From a virus, in IMG/VR virus record IMGVR_UViG_3300029319_000138, positions 1 to 40,120 of that record: a stretch of 40,120 bases of DNA. One strand, given 5' to 3'. Of this stretch, positions 15,754 to 24,680 are shown piece after piece. Position numbers and translations under genes: made by a program. The notes under the pieces were generated by a model. It was not told where the DNA came from. It saw only the letters and a program-made list of their open reading frames with translations, and did not search any database. Every line of letters begins with the position of its first letter. The stretch's first letter is position 1.

Positions 15754-18700
15754 CCAGTACAGTAGTAGTTACAGCCGACCGCCCGGAGGACTTTAGACTT
15801 CAGCGTCCTAACCCTACGTACAACATTGTTGTCACTAAAAATCCAATTGTGACTCAAAAACTCTTTTACGATAGGTTAGGTCGATCTAGCTTATCAGATC
15901 TTTTTGAAAGGCTTTCTGACTCTGAGAAAACAGAAACTTTAATTGTTTCTCCTATGAGGAATAATAACTTTGTAAGTTTTGATATCGACTTCCCAAAAGC
16001 TCAAGCTCAAAAGTATGCAGTCTTAAAACTTATTGAGACTACAGAACTCCTAGAGTATTTTCAGGTTTCTAAAAAAGGTTTAGAGGAGCTTATAAAGTTA
16101 AGAGCTAAAATTGAAAAGTCTCTTAAGGGAGTAGGGGCGGTAGTTGACTTTGCTTCAAACATTAAGCCTACCTTCTACATTTCTTTTGGTATGGGGGACG
16201 ATGTTAGGGAGTGGTCTGGGCCATACGTGGTAGAGCTTATAGATGCGAATATAACTTCCACCTCCGATAACGTTAGGCAGCTTGAGCTAATGTTCTCCCC
16301 TACAGTGGAGGGTCAAGCGGTCTTTACAAACAAAATATTTAACGATACTGAGTACGCACAAATAAGATCTATTTTTGATGGTGTATTGACAGGTGATGAG
16401 AAGGCAGACTTTACAAGTAATGACATCTTTGATCGATTACCGGAGGGTGAAGATGACATTCGAAGGATTGCGAGAGATGCAGTATCTTTAAAACCAAGTC
16501 TGGATGTAGGAGGGAATGGAACTAATTTTGGAGTAAGGAGAATTGCTAAAAAATTCTTATCCGAAAGATTCAACTTACCTCTTGATAATGTCTTATTCTT
16601 GACAGATGCTGATTGGGGATTTCTCGATAAGTTTAAACCTGACGAGGAGGAATACCAGACAAAGATCTCCAAGTATGGGATTAAGGTAGACAGTCCAATT
16701 CTACCTAATTCTAAACTTTCTAAAGAACAGAGAGATGAGAAATTTTCAGAGCTTAACAAGACAAAAGCTAAAATGGCTAAACAGATTGCAAACAATAATG
16801 CATCTATTCAACAGAAAGAGAAAGAGATTAATCAGATTGATTATAAAATTATAGCAGATTCTGAAATTGTAAAAGCCGCGTACAAGGCAGGAGACCACGG
16901 AAGTGGAACCTTTGAAGGTTACATAAGGAATAAGTATAGAATTACCCCGGATGGTAGAATTGTATCTCCAGGTAGACTCGATCCAATTCCTTCTAGAAGA
17001 TCAGAAATTATTCAAAAAAATAATTCCGATCTTGCAAAGTCCCTTAAAAAGGAAAAACAGAGAAAACAAGAGGAGGTACGTAATAAGAAAAAAGAAATAA
17101 AAATTGATGAAGAAAAACAGATAAAGGCTGGAGAGGAGCAATTAAGAATTGGCTACGTAGATAAGAAAATTGCTGACGCCTACAGAAACAATCAGGATTT
17201 CACTGTAGCTGCCCCAGTTCGTGATAGAGGTAAGATAAGGTTTACCATGAGCACGGATACCTCCCCGTCAAAGTCTCATGACTCTCAATTGAATGTGTTG
17301 CAGCCCTTGCATGATATGATCAAAGAAATTAAAAAGGGTAGTGATCTTACAACGCTAAGTGACTTTACATTAATAGAAGAAAACGATCATAGGATTTTAC
17401 GAGATTTACAGCAGAACGGGTTGATAGGGAGTTCAGACTCTCCCGTTATAATTTTTGGAAATCAAAGAATCATAAATGCCCTAGTATACCCTGGTCTCTT
17501 TGATAAGCCTAAAGAAGATTTAAAAGAAGATTTAATTTTTTATGAGATGGTTCAAATTGGTACTGAAGTCCCACTCCGAAACACTTTGAATCCTTATTTT
17601 TATAAGGGACGGAAGGTTGTTAAAGGGACTAATAGTGCGAAAGCGGGTCTTGGAGCACCTCCATTACCAAACCTTAAGGAATCAAGTGTGGGTTACACAG
17701 CAAAGGCTGAGAACCTTAAAGACGCAGTTCGTATCTTCAGTGTAAAATGGAAGGAGTATGCTCAGGACTTTAGAGATAATATGAGGGTAAGGTCTGATGG
17801 TCTTAAAACCTCATCGTTCCGTGAAAAGCCTAATTTTTATTCGTACGGCACTGAGGTGAATCTAGAGCTACAGAAATTAACTGACCCTTTAATATTCATG
17901 AGCAATGTTACAAATGCGAATGTTGAGTCGATCAGCTTCGATAGCAGTCCCTACAAAGCTGTGTTAATGAATGCGGGTCACGAGTCGGGTTATCGGCTTC
18001 TTCAAGAAAACGTTCAGACATCTTCATTGGTCAGTGATAATGAGATCTTCTCTCCAAGTTTAAATAAGATTATAGATCAAATGGCAAAGTCTTTTAATTC
18101 AACAGTGAGGGATAAACAACCTGCTGAATTCTTAAAAGAACTAAAGGAAGGTGATACAAGGAAATTAGTGCTGTCTATTGTTACTGAAAATAATAATCAA
18201 GACGATGTTGGAGGCACCAGTGTTAAGAGTTTATTAGACTTTGTTTTACTAAAGGCTGGAACACCGCCGACGTTTAAGAAAACAGTGGAACCCGGTAAGG
18301 TGGGTACTGCTGATGCCGACGTTTTAAGGAATATGAGTCAGTACATTATCAATGTACAACTTAAGACTCTTCCCTTCTTCAATACCATAATGAAGCCCGG
18401 TAGAGATTGTTTCCTGTTTGGACTTTCTAACAATGTAATAGGTTCTACCTCACTAAGAGACACCCCTGCCCCAGCTTTCTTTACAGGAGCCTACACTATA
18501 ATAAGCTATAAGCACAGCATAAGTCATGATGGGGCTTTCTCTGAGTTTGAATTAATTCCCAACGGCGCTGGGATTGGGACAATAAGTGGAGATATTTCCT
18601 TGCTGGAATTCTTTAATATCACACAGGAAGATATTGACGAAGAGCTTAAGAAGAAGAAGGAAGCGGCAGAGGCCGCTGCAAATGCGGCCAAAGCCGAAAA

Positions 18701-18758
18701 ACAAACAAAGAAATATGCCCAGCAGGCTACGAATCCTTTTCAGCAGGGGGCTAAATAG
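15750..18758 (+). CDS. 27: Baseplate hub protein, enlarged gp27-like with coiled-coil insertion
   Basis: The 1002-aa product is far longer than T4 gp27 (391 aa). N-terminal beta elements (YISFGMGDDVREWSGPYVVE, LIDANITSTSDNVRQLELMF) and the C-terminal PAPAFFTGAYTIISYKHSIS then HDGAFSEFELIP resemble the split hub domains of gp27 and Mu gp44, whose last strand normally ends in 'H-x-h-x-x-x-G-a-x-T/S-x-h-x-h'. Residues about 330-465 are Lys/Glu-rich and helical (IQQKEKEINQIDYKII, KKEKQRKQEEVRNKKKEIK), a likely long coiled coil absent from T4. A 40-residue Ala/Lys tail ends the protein. It precedes the spike gene, consistent with a trimeric hub that holds the spike. Confidence 0.68.
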   Translation: MTSTVVVTADRPEDFRLQRPNPTYNIVVTKNPIVTQKLFYDRLGRSSLSDLFERLSDSEKTETLIVSPMRNNNFVSFDIDFPKAQAQKYAVLKLIETTELLEYFQVSKKGLEELIKLRAKIEKSLKGVGAVVDFASNIKPTFYISFGMGDDVREWSGPYVVELIDANITSTSDNVRQLELMFSPTVEGQAVFTNKIFNDTEYAQIRSIFDGVLTGDEKADFTSNDIFDRLPEGEDDIRRIARDAVSLKPSLDVGGNGTNFGVRRIAKKFLSERFNLPLDNVLFLTDADWGFLDKFKPDEEEYQTKISKYGIKVDSPILPNSKLSKEQRDEKFSELNKTKAKMAKQIANNNASIQQKEKEINQIDYKIIADSEIVKAAYKAGDHGSGTFEGYIRNKYRITPDGRIVSPGRLDPIPSRRSEIIQKNNSDLAKSLKKEKQRKQEEVRNKKKEIKIDEEKQIKAGEEQLRIGYVDKKIADAYRNNQDFTVAAPVRDRGKIRFTMSTDTSPSKSHDSQLNVLQPLHDMIKEIKKGSDLTTLSDFTLIEENDHRILRDLQQNGLIGSSDSPVIIFGNQRIINALVYPGLFDKPKEDLKEDLIFYEMVQIGTEVPLRNTLNPYFYKGRKVVKGTNSAKAGLGAPPLPNLKESSVGYTAKAENLKDAVRIFSVKWKEYAQDFRDNMRVRSDGLKTSSFREKPNFYSYGTEVNLELQKLTDPLIFMSNVTNANVESISFDSSPYKAVLMNAGHESGYRLLQENVQTSSLVSDNEIFSPSLNKIIDQMAKSFNSTVRDKQPAEFLKELKEGDTRKLVLSIVTENNNQDDVGGTSVKSLLDFVLLKAGTPPTFKKTVEPGKVGTADADVLRNMSQYIINVQLKTLPFFNTIMKPGRDCFLFGLSNNVIGSTSLRDTPAPAFFTGAYTIISYKHSISHDGAFSEFELIPNGAGIGTISGDISLLEFFNITQEDIDEELKKKKEAAEAAANAAKAEKQTKKYAQQATNPFQQGAK

Positions 18759-18771
18759 GGTAATTTAAATT

Positions 18772-20004
18772 ATGGATATTCTAGTAGGGGAAGTTACTGA
18801 TAGTTCCAATTCTAATGGCAAACATGATGGGCAATTTTATGCAAAGTTTGTTATAGGGGGTACTGAAATTGAAAAGCCAGTGACCTACACATCTCCATAT
18901 TATCGAGTGAATATGGGAGGCTTTGTAGGGATTCCCGAACCACAAACTCAAATATTAGCATTCCATAATAAAAATCCGAAGAGAGAGGGCGAAAGCGAGT
19001 TTTACTACCACTCAACAATTGTTAAGGATAAGTCTACCCCTGGTCAGGAGTTGGATAATCCAACCTTCCAAGCCCTTAGAGATAACGACAACAAATCTAA
19101 AGTATACAGTGACCCCACTCAAAGCGAAGATGGGGACACTATCCCAGGGAAGCCGGTGACACAGGCTTTCACAAATCCAGTGGGAGCCGGTCTTTACATT
19201 ACTAGAAACTATGCGAAGGATAAAATCCTAAACGATGTAACGGTTAAGGCTCAAAATGATTGCGAAGTGAATGTCGGCGCTCTCGGTATTCAACTGAAAA
19301 ACGAAGAAGGGGACAATATTCTCTTGAATAGTACCACTTTAAATGATGGGTACGCTGCTAGATCGTTGAGTATAGTCACTAGAGGTAATCACGAATACAA
19401 GTGTACAAACGCTGATATTACCATGAAGATTCAGGATGGTGGTGATATTAATATTGAGAACAACTCAACGGGGATGTTTGGGACGTATGCGCTCCCTGAT
19501 GGTAGAATTGAAGCGCCCGCCGGAACTACACCTCAGTCGGGCAATGTAAGACTCAAAACAAGGTGGCGTGATATCATATTAGCAGCCCTTGGTTTAAGTA
19601 GTAAGATACATATAGTTACGAACAATGCAAAGCTTGTTTTAGATAGTGAGACTGGGAACATAGATATATTCTCACAGACAGGATCGCTAGGGACTCCTGG
19701 GAATATAAATATTCAAAGCGCGGGACTTATCAATATGGAAAGTGCATTGGGAATAAGTATGAAGTCGTTAGGACCCATTCAAATTGATTCGGGGACGACC
19801 ATTACAAATACTGCCACGGTTGAAATTAGTAATAACGCTTTGGCAAACAGTCTTAACGGTCTTCCTGTTAACACTATCAATCCACCAGTAGGCATCGGTG
19901 GCCAGCAGATCCCCTTCATCTCCTTCCCGCCGCCTGAGATAATCCCAGTGCCTCCACAAGCTGACGACTACAATGATGGCCTTCCAGGAGCAGGAGCAAC
20001 GTAA
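18772..20004 (+). CDS. 5: Central baseplate spike (gp5/VgrG-like) without lysozyme domain
   Basis: The product has 410 aa, against 575 for T4 gp5. Residues 1-90 look like the OB-fold: DILVGEVTDSSNSNGKHDGQ, then FYAKFVIGG, YYRVNMGGFVGIPEPQTQ and ILAF. Residues ~130-360 form short repeated strands, VTVKAQNDCEVNVGALGIQL, SETGNIDIFSQTG, NINIQSAGLINMESALGIS, as in the intertwined triple-stranded beta-helix. The tail is Pro-rich (PFISFPPPEIIPVPPQ). The T4-type lysozyme insert, with its Glu-Asp-Thr catalytic set, is absent; there is no space for it between OB and helix. It follows the gp27-like hub and overlaps the next start by one base (TAATG). Confidence 0.75.
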   Translation: MDILVGEVTDSSNSNGKHDGQFYAKFVIGGTEIEKPVTYTSPYYRVNMGGFVGIPEPQTQILAFHNKNPKREGESEFYYHSTIVKDKSTPGQELDNPTFQALRDNDNKSKVYSDPTQSEDGDTIPGKPVTQAFTNPVGAGLYITRNYAKDKILNDVTVKAQNDCEVNVGALGIQLKNEEGDNILLNSTTLNDGYAARSLSIVTRGNHEYKCTNADITMKIQDGGDINIENNSTGMFGTYALPDGRIEAPAGTTPQSGNVRLKTRWRDIILAALGLSSKIHIVTNNAKLVLDSETGNIDIFSQTGSLGTPGNINIQSAGLINMESALGISMKSLGPIQIDSGTTITNTATVEISNNALANSLNGLPVNTINPPVGIGGQQIPFISFPPPEIIPVPPQADDYNDGLPGAGAT

Positions 20005-22601
20005 TGGGATTTGACGCAAAAGCAGTACTAGGTGGTGGCGGAGACATATCAGATATCGCAGCCAACTTTGGTGTGCCTAGCTGTATGTTAGACTTAGTTT
20101 CTGATCTCAATATTTTAGGTCTGATACCGAGTCCGATTCTTTTTGCTATGCGTGAGGCTATGCGGAAAGGGAGAGAGCTTGCTGACGGCATAATAAAGAA
20201 GATTAATCAGACAATTAGAGATGAGCTAGGTATTTCACTCTTCCCTGATAGAGATGGATTTTTTGGATTCTTTTCGGACTCCTCTCGATTTGGTTTAGAT
20301 ATTATAAGTGGCATTACTGGAGCACTTGGGGCTTTCATTGGATTTGCTCAAGGTCTTGCAGGTCTAGCCTCAGAGATTGAAAGAAGGTACAGGGAGATTG
20401 AAGGGTGCCTCCAGAAATTTAAAGATTTCTTAGATAATAGCAATGCAGGGGCATCGGCAAGGAGAGAAGAGTTTGCGAACCTTGACCCTGCTGGATTCGA
20501 TGAGTACATCTCTCAGAACTTTGGAATACTAATACAACAGGCAGATACAGCCACGGAAGTAAGAGATGCTTTCGATGAAGGTATAGCTAACATTGACGCT
20601 ACCCTTGATGCTCGTTCTGCTGATCCTTCCTTAGAGCCGACAGAGGAAGAGGAAGTCATCGAATCGGTGTTTAGGTTAGAGTCTGGTCCTCCGAAGTCTC
20701 GTGCGGGCAAGTTTGTACTGTCTGTTGATGGTTTATACTACGACTCTCAAGCAAGCGGCATTGAGCCTGCACTTCTTGAACTCGCTGAAAGGGATGAAGA
20801 AGTTAGATTTGAAGCTGGTGGATTTGCTAATGGGGACCTTTGGAAGTTAGAATTTGATCCAAGCCTTGGCGGTCGAGGAGTTCCAACTACTTCCAATGAT
20901 CTTAGGTATTACTTTAACAGCATATTAGATCCTAACATTCAGGACAATTCCCCCTCGATTTCCAAATTCTACGAGCAAGACGAACTTCTTTTAACACTCG
21001 AAGGTCAGAAGGATAGGAAGATCTTTGATGTGTCTTCTGACATTCAAGACCTTATTGATAGTGGGTCCTCTATTGCGGTAGTTGATAACATGAGGCAAGT
21101 CATGATTTCTGAGGCTTCTCATTTTCAAGACAAAATCAACAAGCGCAAAAAGCAGATTGAATTAGCGGTAAAGGTTCCGGCTCTTCTCGGAAAAGGACCA
21201 TTATACAAGGTCGGGGAGATCCCAGTAAATGATTTCTCCTACTTAGCTGGATCTAATTTCTTATTAGATATTGAAGGGCAAAGAAATATTGTCCTTGATC
21301 AGGCTGATGTAACAGGCGTTGTATTACCCTTGGAAATCAAGTTTACTGAAAAGATAAACTCTACTGATGCTGTATTCCTTGATCACATTCTGTTGTCGAA
21401 TGTTGCTAGGGGTGAAACAATTGATGATGCAGCGGCCTCCTCAGCGCCCAGTGTCCAGATTAACACTAGAATTGCAGAAGAAGGTCTTTTTGCACTCTAT
21501 AATTACTTAACAGTTGAGACTGATGTTCCGTCTGGTGTTAACTTCGGTGTGAGAAACAGTAGTAAGCTTGGACGGGCATACAACTCTCAAATGGTGGGAG
21601 ATTCCTCAAGTATTTTTGACAAAGGTTTAGGTATACCCTTCCTGAGTGGCGTAGCTTACCCTGATTCAAACTTGAATTTTGCCCATAATGGAAGTTACAT
21701 TAAACTTCCTGAGAAGTCTGATTTCCAAGACTTCTTGTATAAACCTAAAGGTGCAACCTTTGAAACTTGGATACACACTCCTAATTTGAGAGATGTTACT
21801 GAGGGGTATACGAGTAATAACGCCTCCGGCTTGTACCGACTTATTTTAGCTAATGAGAACGTAGGTATATCCGAATCTAAACAACCTCAGCCCGATATTA
21901 GCAACATGTCATTTGATGGTGGTACCGGGATTGTACGAGGCGCAATCTTAGGATTTACTCGTGACAGAAGGTTTACATCTGGCTTAGATGCTAGCAATGA
22001 AGCCGATCAGAACGGTATAGCAGGACTTCAGCTTGTCCTAGCCCCAACTCAATCTTATGATTCTTCATCCGCAGGCTTCATAGCAAAACGGGATAACTGC
22101 AACAGAAGCTCCTGGTATGGTATGACTGTCCCAGTCTTCGAGAAGTTTAACGGAAAAACACTATCTAGTTGTAATAATGAATTCTCACAACTGTCGGTCT
22201 CAATTGATCCTCAGGAAAATAAGGTTAGCGTATATTTAGACGGTGTCAACCTAGCTACATCAAGTTATCAGGATACCTTCGGAACTGAGAGACTCAGAGA
22301 AACATACAAGGCCCCTTCCATAAAGCAAAACAATTCATTTGAGTATTCGGGCGGGCCGAGCCTTGATAGTTACTTTACGCCTTGGGTATTAGGCGGTGGA
22401 TACACTGATGGTATCGATGGTGGTCGAACTGGTGGAGCACCTGATGGCAACTTCATGGGGGGCAGGTTTGGAGGTCAGATAAGTGGCCTTCGTGGCTACA
22501 TTGGCTGCACTAGATTTTACTCAAGACCTCTTAGCGATGGTGAGATCCTAAATAACTATAATGCAACTCAAAAATTCTTTAAGAATATTGACCTGAGTTG
22601 A
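20004..22601 (+). CDS. Large virion protein with hydrophobic N-segment and C-terminal LamG-like domain
   Basis: This 865-aa protein has three parts. Residues 1-130 are helical, with a Gly-rich hydrophobic segment (98-123: LDIISGITGALGAFIGFAQG, then LAGLAS) that could enter a membrane or pack in an oligomer. Residues 150-560 are mixed, with an acidic region and a Lys-rich helix (FQDKINKRKKQIELAV). Residues ~570-865 look like a concanavalin-like/LamG jelly roll: GATFETWIHTPNLRD, LSVSIDPQENKVSVYLDGVN and the closing GYIGCTRFYSRPLSDGEILN, the typical 'G-x-h-R-h-Y-x-R-x-L-S-x-x-E-h' end. Such domains often bind carbohydrate. It sits between spike and gp25, so a baseplate or tip protein is likely; the exact function is unknown. 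Confidence 0.65.
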   Translation: MGFDAKAVLGGGGDISDIAANFGVPSCMLDLVSDLNILGLIPSPILFAMREAMRKGRELADGIIKKINQTIRDELGISLFPDRDGFFGFFSDSSRFGLDIISGITGALGAFIGFAQGLAGLASEIERRYREIEGCLQKFKDFLDNSNAGASARREEFANLDPAGFDEYISQNFGILIQQADTATEVRDAFDEGIANIDATLDARSADPSLEPTEEEEVIESVFRLESGPPKSRAGKFVLSVDGLYYDSQASGIEPALLELAERDEEVRFEAGGFANGDLWKLEFDPSLGGRGVPTTSNDLRYYFNSILDPNIQDNSPSISKFYEQDELLLTLEGQKDRKIFDVSSDIQDLIDSGSSIAVVDNMRQVMISEASHFQDKINKRKKQIELAVKVPALLGKGPLYKVGEIPVNDFSYLAGSNFLLDIEGQRNIVLDQADVTGVVLPLEIKFTEKINSTDAVFLDHILLSNVARGETIDDAAASSAPSVQINTRIAEEGLFALYNYLTVETDVPSGVNFGVRNSSKLGRAYNSQMVGDSSSIFDKGLGIPFLSGVAYPDSNLNFAHNGSYIKLPEKSDFQDFLYKPKGATFETWIHTPNLRDVTEGYTSNNASGLYRLILANENVGISESKQPQPDISNMSFDGGTGIVRGAILGFTRDRRFTSGLDASNEADQNGIAGLQLVLAPTQSYDSSSAGFIAKRDNCNRSSWYGMTVPVFEKFNGKTLSSCNNEFSQLSVSIDPQENKVSVYLDGVNLATSSYQDTFGTERLRETYKAPSIKQNNSFEYSGGPSLDSYFTPWVLGGGYTDGIDGGRTGGAPDGNFMGGRFGGQISGLRGYIGCTRFYSRPLSDGEILNNYNATQKFFKNIDLS

Positions 22602-22617
22602 TAGGGAACTAATTAAA

Positions 22618-23061
22618 ATGACAACCTCCTTAACAGTAAATCAGTATGGGCAAGTAGCACCTAAGAAAGTCCTGGACTCTACAGTTCTGAAATCTCCTAA
22701 GTTAACTGGATTAAACTACCCCATAGATACCTCTCCTAAAAATGGTTATTTTAGTAAGTCTTCGGATTTGAAGTTAGTTAAATCAAATCTAAATTCTTTG
22801 ATCAGGACCGAAAGGGGTGAGAGGTTCATGCGACCTGATTATGGTTGTAACTTAAGGAAGTTCTTAATGGAGCCTTTGGATGAGACTACTTTTTCTCTGA
22901 TAAAAGAAGAGGTTGTTATCGCTATACGTAGATACTTACGTACAGTCGCAATGAACAAGATTCAGGTCTTCGAGACACGGGGAGGCCAGTTAAAGGTCAA
23001 TCTATTCTGCGCTGTAAAGGATGCGACCTCTACGGCTTTCAATATTGGAGTTAGAATATAA
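22618..23061 (+). CDS. 25: Baseplate wedge protein gp25-like
   Basis: The product has 147 aa, close to T4 gp25 (132 aa). The core carries the family signature: VKSNLNSLIRTERGERFM, RPDYGCNLRKFLMEP and then a helix KEEVVIAIRRYLRT. The 'T-x-x-G-E-R-x-M-x-P-x-F/Y-G-x-x-L' motif is diagnostic of gp25 and its relatives in other contractile tails, where the protein links sheath and baseplate wedge. The first 40 residues are an extended, low-complexity lead. The stop overlaps the ATG of the gp6-like gene (TAATG). The gp25-gp6 pairing is the usual order in contractile systems. Confidence 0.9.
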   Translation: MTTSLTVNQYGQVAPKKVLDSTVLKSPKLTGLNYPIDTSPKNGYFSKSSDLKLVKSNLNSLIRTERGERFMRPDYGCNLRKFLMEPLDETTFSLIKEEVVIAIRRYLRTVAMNKIQVFETRGGQLKVNLFCAVKDATSTAFNIGVRI

Positions 23062-24680
23062 TGGTTTCTTTTTCAGGGACAGTTGAGTCAGACTTTTTAA
23101 AGTTAATACCTTCTAAGCTTGATAACAAGCAAAAACTTATAGATCATAGCTCTGCGGACTTTGAGACCTTAAGATCAAATCTTTTAAAGTATGTAAGGTC
23201 CACCTTCCCTTTGGATTACAACAACTTTGAAAGCTCTGACTTTGGCGTATTACTAATTGAGTTGATGGCAGCAGTTGGACATATCCAGTCTAACAAAGCA
23301 GATTACCTAGTCAATGAGAATTACATAGGGACTGCTAAAAGTAGGGATAGTGTAAAGAGACTTCTAGAGTTAATTGGAGTTCGCATGAAAGGCCCTATTT
23401 CGGCGGCAGCGAATGCTACGTTGACCTTTACACCTAATGCCTCTGTTCCGTCCCCAAGTTCACTGACACTTTCGCCTGCAAATAGAGTTATTACAATCAC
23501 TTCACCCCAGGATGGGGCAACTTTAAGCTATACCATATATAAAGTAAATTCTAACGGAACGGTGGATCTGACTGACTCGACTCAAAGTTTAGAGTTTGCT
23601 ACGACTGTTGATGGTGGTACGGTAACTATTACGGATGCCGTTCTTCTTGAGGGCGCTCTTGTATCCGAGGAGGGTATATTTAATTCACCTGAAGATGTGA
23701 AGACCATATCCTTAGCACAGGCTCCTTATGTTGAAAAAAGTGCTCAGGTTTATGTGACTGGAGATTCATCTACCGCAGGAGTTTACAAAGAAGAGGAGAA
23801 TATCTACTTTGCCTCAGGAAACGCAGACAAGATCTTCCAAATAACGACTGATGAGCAGTTCAGAGCCTCCATCCTTTTCGGGGACGATACAATTGGTAAG
23901 TCTCCGGCTTTAGGAGATCGATATGTTGTCACCTATCGTGTTGGTGGAGGTACGAGAGGTAATATAGATAAAGGAGCGATCAACGCTCAACTTACTGGGG
24001 ACTCTGAAGGAGAGGTAGGCGGCTCAGTCAGGAATGCAGATGTTCAAATAACCGTAGAGAACTCTAGCATGGGTACCGGGGGTCGTGACGCTGAGAGTAT
24101 TAGCCAAGCTAAAAGATATGCCCCCCTCTTTTTTAGAACTCAAGATAGGCTAGTCACCCTACAGGATTTTAAGGCATTTGCAAATACTTTTGCTTCGAAC
24201 TACGGGTCCACAGGCAAAGCTACTGCTTCTGTCAGGAGAGCATACTCCTCTGCTAATATTATCGATTTGTTCATTCTTGAGAGAGCGTCCGATTCTCAGC
24301 TTAGAAGGGCAACTCAGGAGTATAAACGTCAATTACTTGAGGCAGTGCAGTCCAAGAAAATGATTACAGACGAGGTTGTTGTCGTTGATGGTCTAGTTAG
24401 AACCTTGGACTTGGTCGTTACAATAACCCTTGATGAGGAGTTTAGAAGAAGGGAATCCAATATTCTCCAGGCCGCAAGGGCTTCAATAGTGAATTACATG
24501 AATATTGATAACACCGACTTTGCAGAGCCGTTCTCTCCTCAAGATTTAATTAGAGTTCTGCTAGATGATCAGCAAGAAATTAGATTTGCAGAAGTGAGTA
24601 ATGTAGACAAGCCGATTTCAGTAGGCTTTAATGAAATTATTCAACTGAATAACTTGGCTATTAAAGTAGAGTACATCTAA
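23061..24680 (+). CDS. 6: Baseplate wedge protein gp6-like (Baseplate_J family)
   Basis: The product has 539 aa, against 660 in T4. It opens with a helical region including YNNFESSDFGVLLIELMAAV and NYIGTAKSRDSVKRLLELIG, the 'D-h-x-x-L-h-E-x-h-A' and 'A-x-x-x-x-s-l-x-x-h-a/l' pattern of the gp6/gpJ wedge family. A beta-rich insertion follows at 110-250, then the core with VTYRVGGGTRGNIDKGAINA, a tight loop typical of gpJ, and AESISQAKRYAPLFFRTQDR with LVTLQDFKAF, a strong family marker. It would form the inner iris with gp25, gp53 and gp7. The stop overlaps the next gene by TAATG. Confidence 0.88.
   Translation: MVSFSGTVESDFLKLIPSKLDNKQKLIDHSSADFETLRSNLLKYVRSTFPLDYNNFESSDFGVLLIELMAAVGHIQSNKADYLVNENYIGTAKSRDSVKRLLELIGVRMKGPISAAANATLTFTPNASVPSPSSLTLSPANRVITITSPQDGATLSYTIYKVNSNGTVDLTDSTQSLEFATTVDGGTVTITDAVLLEGALVSEEGIFNSPEDVKTISLAQAPYVEKSAQVYVTGDSSTAGVYKEEENIYFASGNADKIFQITTDEQFRASILFGDDTIGKSPALGDRYVVTYRVGGGTRGNIDKGAINAQLTGDSEGEVGGSVRNADVQITVENSSMGTGGRDAESISQAKRYAPLFFRTQDRLVTLQDFKAFANTFASNYGSTGKATASVRRAYSSANIIDLFILERASDSQLRRATQEYKRQLLEAVQSKKMITDEVVVVDGLVRTLDLVVTITLDEEFRRRESNILQAARASIVNYMNIDNTDFAEPFSPQDLIRVLLDDQQEIRFAEVSNVDKPISVGFNEIIQLNNLAIKVEYI

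Noticed and set aside
19704-19711. Exact TATAAATA inside the spike gene
   Set aside because: It encodes part of the beta-helix repeat (Asn-Ile-Asn-Ile) and is about 300 bases from the next start; probably codon-driven.
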